Shown here one piece after another: positions 61,450-64,000 of a DNA stretch of 64,000 nucleotides; position 1 is the stretch's first letter; each line of letters begins with the position of its first letter. The stretch covers positions 4,348,545 to 4,412,544 of the forward strand of contig CM059971.1 in the NCBI GenBank assembly GCA_030490835.1. The letters run 5' to 3'. Below the pieces are notes generated by a model, which saw only the letters and a list, made by a program, of their open reading frames with translations, did no database searches and was not told the DNA's origin. The translations under genes were made by a program, and so were the position numbers. The stretch comes from Annona cherimola (taxonomy: Eukaryota; Streptophyta; Magnoliopsida; Magnoliales; Annonaceae).

Positions 61450-62474
61450 ATGGCTTCTTCATCCACTAAGCGCAAAAAAGTCAGTGAGTCTACCGAGTTT
61501 GATACGAACAAGTTTGTCTCCTTACAATCCTTTAAGTGTTACACCAATTCTTCGCAAAAGAGACACCTTACACCTGAGAGAGGAATGAGTCCCAATTCAT
61601 TGCTTAATGTGTTCATTTACTCAATCAATCAGAGAAAGTGGCAAAACTTTGATATGCAACCTCAACCTGCGATTATACCGGTGGTAAAGGAATTTTATGC
61701 CAATGCTGTCGAACATGATGAAGGTCGGGTAAAAGTGAGAGGCCGAATCATCCCTTTCATGCTTAGGCCATAAATGCTTTTTATACGTTGCCAAATATTG
61801 ATTATCCGGATGGGTATGAACAATTTTTAGAGGAGACAGGGAAGGACATGACTGCAATTAGAAGGGAGTTTTGTGTTTGTCCGCCTAAGTGGAAAACTAG
61901 TAATGATCAGTTAATGTCTTTTAAGCGAAATGCACTAACCGTCAAAGGAAAAGTATGGTTTTATTTTATCTCCGCTAGGATGATGCCCTCCACATGCCTC
62001 AGTGATGCCACATTGGACAGTCTACCTTCTCCATGCAATCTATGCCAACAAGTCCATTGATGTGGGGCCACTTCTTGTTCAACCAGATCTGTGTTAATGC
62101 CAATGCAGCCCGAGGAGCAGTTGATTCCATGTCAACTTCGTGAACTTTGGGATCATTGTTGTTCGATAGGCCCTAGCACTTTCTCTTAACCCGTATCACG
62201 ACTTTCGGACAAACACTCTCTACCTGAGCGACTCACTGCATTAACGAACTTGGTTGGTGCTCATGCGCGTTTCTCTTACGAGGTGACGCAGGCGATGAAA
62301 GCATTTTTTCGAAGAATCACTGAAGACATAGGGTTGGACATGAGCTCGATGCCATGCTTCCCATCAAGCCACCCGAATTTTGTGATTTTCTTGGCGAGAC
62401 AGCGCTTGAATCAGAGGCCGGGGAAAGCAGCGAAGAAGAAGATGAAGAGCATTCGTCTCATCACGATGATTAGG
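61450..62474 (+). pseudogene. Gag-like 'putative plant transposon protein' remnant of a Ty3/Athila-type element
   Basis: The frame starting at 61450 has LTPERGM, AIIPVVKEFYANAVEHDEG and VKVRGRIIPF, features of the plant transposon-associated domain found in Athila-like retroelements. It is broken near 61771 by a one-base frameshift. It resumes with FYTLPNIDYPDGYEQFLEE-type sequence (61775 on), is shifted again near 62030 and 62075, and ends with VTQAMKAFFRRITEDIG. No protease, reverse transcriptase or integrase follows; the next 1.3 kb is noncoding. Confidence 0.75.
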
Positions 62475-63769
62475 TGAGTCACTTGTCTTTTTCTTTTCTT
62501 TTCTTTTCATTTATTTGTCATTTTCATTTGCACATCATTTGCAGTTGCATTTTCATATTATTGTGTGTGCATTTTTATTAGTTTTTATGCATTGAGGACA
62601 ATGCATTTATCAAGTTTTGGGGGGTGTTTTATCCTGCTTTGTTTTTATTAATGCATTCATTTAGGTAGTTATGTTAATTATATATATATGTTTCGGCTTG
62701 CATTGCACTTAAATCATGCTTGTAGTACTCTATTAGTTGCAATCTATCTTCATTAATACTTGCAATATTTAAGAAAACTTTAAATTAAAACCTAATTCAG
62801 AACAATTTGAAAATTTTTAAGTCATGATATTGCATTGATTGAGTTTTAATGTGTTAAAATTTCAAGGTTTCCAAGTGACATATAAATGATATAATCAGTT
62901 AAGTAGTTCGATTTTGTAGTGTATATTTATGCTAACATGTTCACTTGAGATGATTAAGGCGAATTTTTATGTAATTTAGTACTTGCGCCTATCTGTGCTT
63001 GAATGCTATATCTATTTGAAATCATCATTCTTCATCTTGAGCCTATGTGTATGTTATTGTCAACTCTGTGCTCTAAAGTAAATACATTGTCTCATTGATT
63101 CATGGTGTGATTCATTTTTTTTACTTGAGATTTAAGGTTGGATGATATGTGTACATAGTATATTGATCTATATAGTAAGTATCCCTAACAAATTTTGCAG
63201 AAATAACGAACGGGGTGGTGTAAAAAATAAAGAAAGCCACAGAAATAATACTTCATGGCAAAATTCTCTCAAGATATCCTGAAATATGATGAGGGGAGCC
63301 AAAGAAAATGGAAAACTCTCTAGATATCCTGAAATATTGTGAGGAGAGTTAGAACAATAAGTTTGGGGAATCAATTATACCATTTTGCTAAATCTAGACC
63401 AACCAGATTAGATGGATAAATGCTATATTTTCTTAAGATGATAGATTTTCTTTTAGCTTATTCCTTTATATATTACGTATGTTCTTGAAAGACCTCTTGA
63501 TTAGGAGAACAGTTAGCAATGTTGAACTATAATTTTTGACTATTTATAGATAAAATTTGCATGTAACTTGACTTTTGGATTAAAAATGCACAACTTGGCT
63601 TCAATTTTAGTAGGTTCTTCATGAGTTATTTCAATTTGTTGTTATCTTTTGCATTGTTAAGTAAAAAGATATGATTGTATCACTAATAGTTATAAACAGG
63701 CTTGGTTTTAACGTTTGTTAGTTGCATTTATGTTTTTATATGTTGCTCGAGGACTAGTAATGTTTGAAG
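62475..63769 (+). other. Noncoding 3' part of the retroelement remnant
   Basis: The phrase GCATTGAGGACAATGCAT followed by AAGTTTTGGGGGG at about 62590-62626 is characteristic of the region after gag in Athila-like plant elements. A GCTCGAGGACTAG phrase at about 63745 is typical just before their polypurine tract. Two copies of a CTCTC(A/T)AGATATCCTGAAATAT phrase occur near 63270 and 63320. Confidence 0.5.
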
Positions 63770-64000
63770 TTTGGAGGAATGATAACTCTATGAAAATAAA
63801 GTTATCAACACTCATTTTGTATCATTTTGAATGCTAGTTCGAGAGAAACATATACGTTTGCATAGGTTTTGTATTAGTTTTTATCATATATGCACTACTT
63901 GCATTGTATGTAGTTTTCATGCATTCTTAGTTGAATTCAATGCAAAACGTATCATTTTAGGTAGTCTTAATTTCATTAACCATTTAGAAATGCATTTACT
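63770..64000 (+). mobile_element. Polypurine tract and probable start of a 3' LTR
   Basis: TTTGGAGGAA (63770-63779) is followed by TGATAAC (63780), which fits a polypurine tract joined to an LTR. The first bases of the LTR form an inverted repeat (GATAAC and GTTATC, about 14 bases apart). The right end is outside the window, and I did not find a matching 5' LTR inside it. Confidence 0.5.

Overview
The window is flowering-plant nuclear DNA. The evidence is multi-exon genes with GT-AG introns, an AT-rich intergenic background full of small transposons, and plant gene families: a coiled-coil NLR, chloroplast Psb27, and the plant form of Mediator MED9. I cannot name the species from sequence alone.

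Five genes look intact and I could join their exons in frame. They are MPPB (mitochondrial processing peptidase beta, minus, 9 exons, 15030-19491), MED9 (plus, 4 exons, 22730-24487), PSB27 (plus, single exon, 30070-30609), a circularly permuted YqeH/BPG2-type GTPase (minus, 3 exons, 40633-44008) and DENR (density-regulated protein, plus, 7 exons, 48478-56139). They are independent housekeeping or organelle genes, not an operon-like group. A sixth, large gene (4083-12116, plus) is a CC-NB-ARC-LRR resistance gene that appears to be a recent pseudogene, with one frameshifting deletion and one in-frame TGA. A possible small spliced minus-strand gene lies at 20753-22543, with weak support.

Broken pieces of other genes are scattered about. 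There is an antisense SEN1/MAA3-type helicase fragment inside the NLR intron, a cytosolic RPS14 (uS11) fragment near 37.1 kb, and a gag-only retroelement remnant with a probable LTR start at the right edge (61.4-64.0 kb).

Most of the rest is mobile DNA. A PIF/Harbinger-like MITE family (TIR GGGTGTGTTTGG, mostly 3-bp target duplications) has about fifteen copies, including self-nested pairs and copies in introns of the NLR, MPPB, MED9 and DENR. A foldback family with palindromic ACCCGGGT tips has four copies, one split by a tRNA-derived SINE. There is also a second SINE, a clean solo LTR, and a 1.46-kb GC-rich TIR element that looks like a gene-fragment carrier (Pack type).

The most unusual structure is the NLR's 3.9-kb intron. 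About 85 bp of coding sequence is present at both its 5' end and the following exon, with AG|GT at each junction, as expected if the intron arose by segmental duplication. MED9 intron 2 shows a similar arrangement: a 93-bp duplication carrying an acceptor and the start of exon 3. I saw no sign of an otherwise undescribed molecular system.
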